A stretch of 6,121 nucleotides of DNA, from the NCBI GenBank assembly GCA_038231775.1, contig JBBRKS010000216.1, positions 1-6,121 on the forward strand, written 5' to 3'. Shown piece by piece: positions 5,881 through 6,121 of this stretch. Position 1 is the first letter of the stretch. Every line of letters starts with the position of its first letter. The position numbers and the translations under genes are program-made. Under the pieces are notes generated by a model, which saw only the letters and a program-made list of their open reading frames with translations, searched no databases and was not told where the DNA came from. The DNA is from Stagnihabitans sp038231775 (GTDB taxonomy: Bacteria > Pseudomonadota > Alphaproteobacteria > Rhodobacterales > Rhodobacteraceae).

Positions 5881-5925
5881 CACGGCCCTCGTTAAATCAC
5901 ATTCTGTCTGACACCGGGCCGTGTC
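5881..5925 (-). promoter_or_regulatory. Acetyltransferase leader with two mutually exclusive hairpins, one masking the ribosome binding site
   Basis: Read leftward, CACGGCCC (5923-5916) is perfectly complementary to GGGCCGTG (5888-5881), which contains the GGG of the Shine-Dalgarno GAGGG (5890-5886); the loop is 27 nt. The same upstream arm can instead join a local hairpin, GACAC (5925-5921) with GTGTC (5914-5910) around a 6-nt loop, which would free the ribosome binding site. This is seen by eye only; energies and conservation are untested. The local hairpin could also simply be a weak 3'-end structure for the upstream glpD-like gene. Confidence 0.3.
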
Positions 5926-5988
5926 GGGTTTGGTTGTGCGGCCCATCGGTGAGGTTGCGGTTCCGAAGTAAGGTATCGCCAGCCCGGA

Positions 5989-6121
5989 TCAAGCGGTTTT
6001 TTCCACATTTTGCATCCAGTTTTCCAGCGCCTCGACCTGATCCTGGGTCAGACGCAGGCCAAGTTTTGACCGGCGCCAGACGATGTCGGTGGCGTGGCGG
6101 GCGAATTCATGGGTCATCAGC
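5989..6121 (-). CDS. glpD: Aerobic glycerol-3-phosphate dehydrogenase, C-terminal fragment (cut by window edge)
   Basis: Forty-three codons and a TGA stop (5991-5989) remain. The peptide contains HEFARHATDIVWRRSKLGLR followed by LTQDQVEALENWM. The A.TA.D(V/I)(L/V)WRR(T/S)KLGLR block is the characteristic C-terminal signature of bacterial GlpD, the FAD-linked, membrane-associated enzyme that oxidises glycerol 3-phosphate to dihydroxyacetone phosphate and feeds electrons to quinone. The rest of the gene lies beyond the right edge, so catalytic residues cannot be checked. A 112-nt gap separates it from the acetyltransferase on the same strand, with no clear T-tract terminator between them. The identification rests on this short tail only. 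Confidence 0.78.
   Translation of the reverse strand, partial: LMTHEFARHATDIVWRRSKLGLRLTQDQVEALENWMQNVEKTA

Noticed and set aside
1..6121. tRNA, rRNA, CRISPR array, insertion sequence, prophage or toxin-antitoxin genes
   Set aside because: No regularly spaced repeats, transposase or integrase motifs, terminal repeats, clover-leaf sequences or small paired ORFs with family features were seen on either strand.

Overview
The window looks like chromosomal DNA of a Rhodobacterales (Roseobacter/Paracoccus-type) alphaproteobacterium. The grounds are GC-rich coding sequence (41/60 at 2581-2640, 39/60 at 5341-5400, counted by hand), a large FAD/GcvT-type methylamine dehydrogenase of a kind common in that order, and a G-run/C-run hairpin followed by a CCCCCGTGGAGTATTTG-like tail at 557-592 that resembles a dispersed intergenic repeat I recall from Rhodobacterales genomes. 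The order-level assignment is inference.

Left half (2-3977, all + strand): the 3' part of a BetI-like TetR-family regulator (cut by the window edge), a 135-nt gap with a GC hairpin and a 31-nt imperfect dyad, a choline-kinase/APH-fold small-molecule kinase (671-1540), and an 809-residue two-part oxidoreductase (1548-3977). The oxidoreductase has an N-terminal FAD-dependent amine oxidase half and a C-terminal tetrahydrofolate-binding GcvT half. The kinase stop codon overlaps the oxidoreductase ribosome binding site, so those two are almost certainly co-translated. The set reads as a regulated module for a choline- or methylamine-type compound: the regulator senses it, the kinase may phosphorylate it or a relative, and the dehydrogenase removes N-methyl groups onto folate. 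The substrate is not determined by the sequence.

Middle (3978-4145): a convergent intergenic region with a perfect 18-bp palindrome, a 60-nt tract whose minus-strand transcript would be C-rich and almost G-free (Rho-site-like), and two small hairpins.

Right half (4146-6121, all - strand): a Methyltransf_24/CmcI-like SAM methyltransferase (4146-4991) with visibly lower GC than its neighbours; a CatB/XAT-type left-handed beta-helix O-acetyltransferase (5103-5876) whose leader can form two mutually exclusive hairpins, one covering the ribosome binding site; and the last 43 codons of a glpD-like glycerol-3-phosphate dehydrogenase (5989-6121, cut by the edge). The methyltransferase and acetyltransferase look like small-molecule or glycan decorating enzymes, with no partner genes visible.

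No RNA genes, CRISPR arrays, insertion sequences or phage genes are seen. Nothing here is clearly a new system. The most testable new points are the dyad upstream of the kinase, the Rho-site-like tract, the palindrome between the convergent genes, and the switch-like leader of the acetyltransferase.
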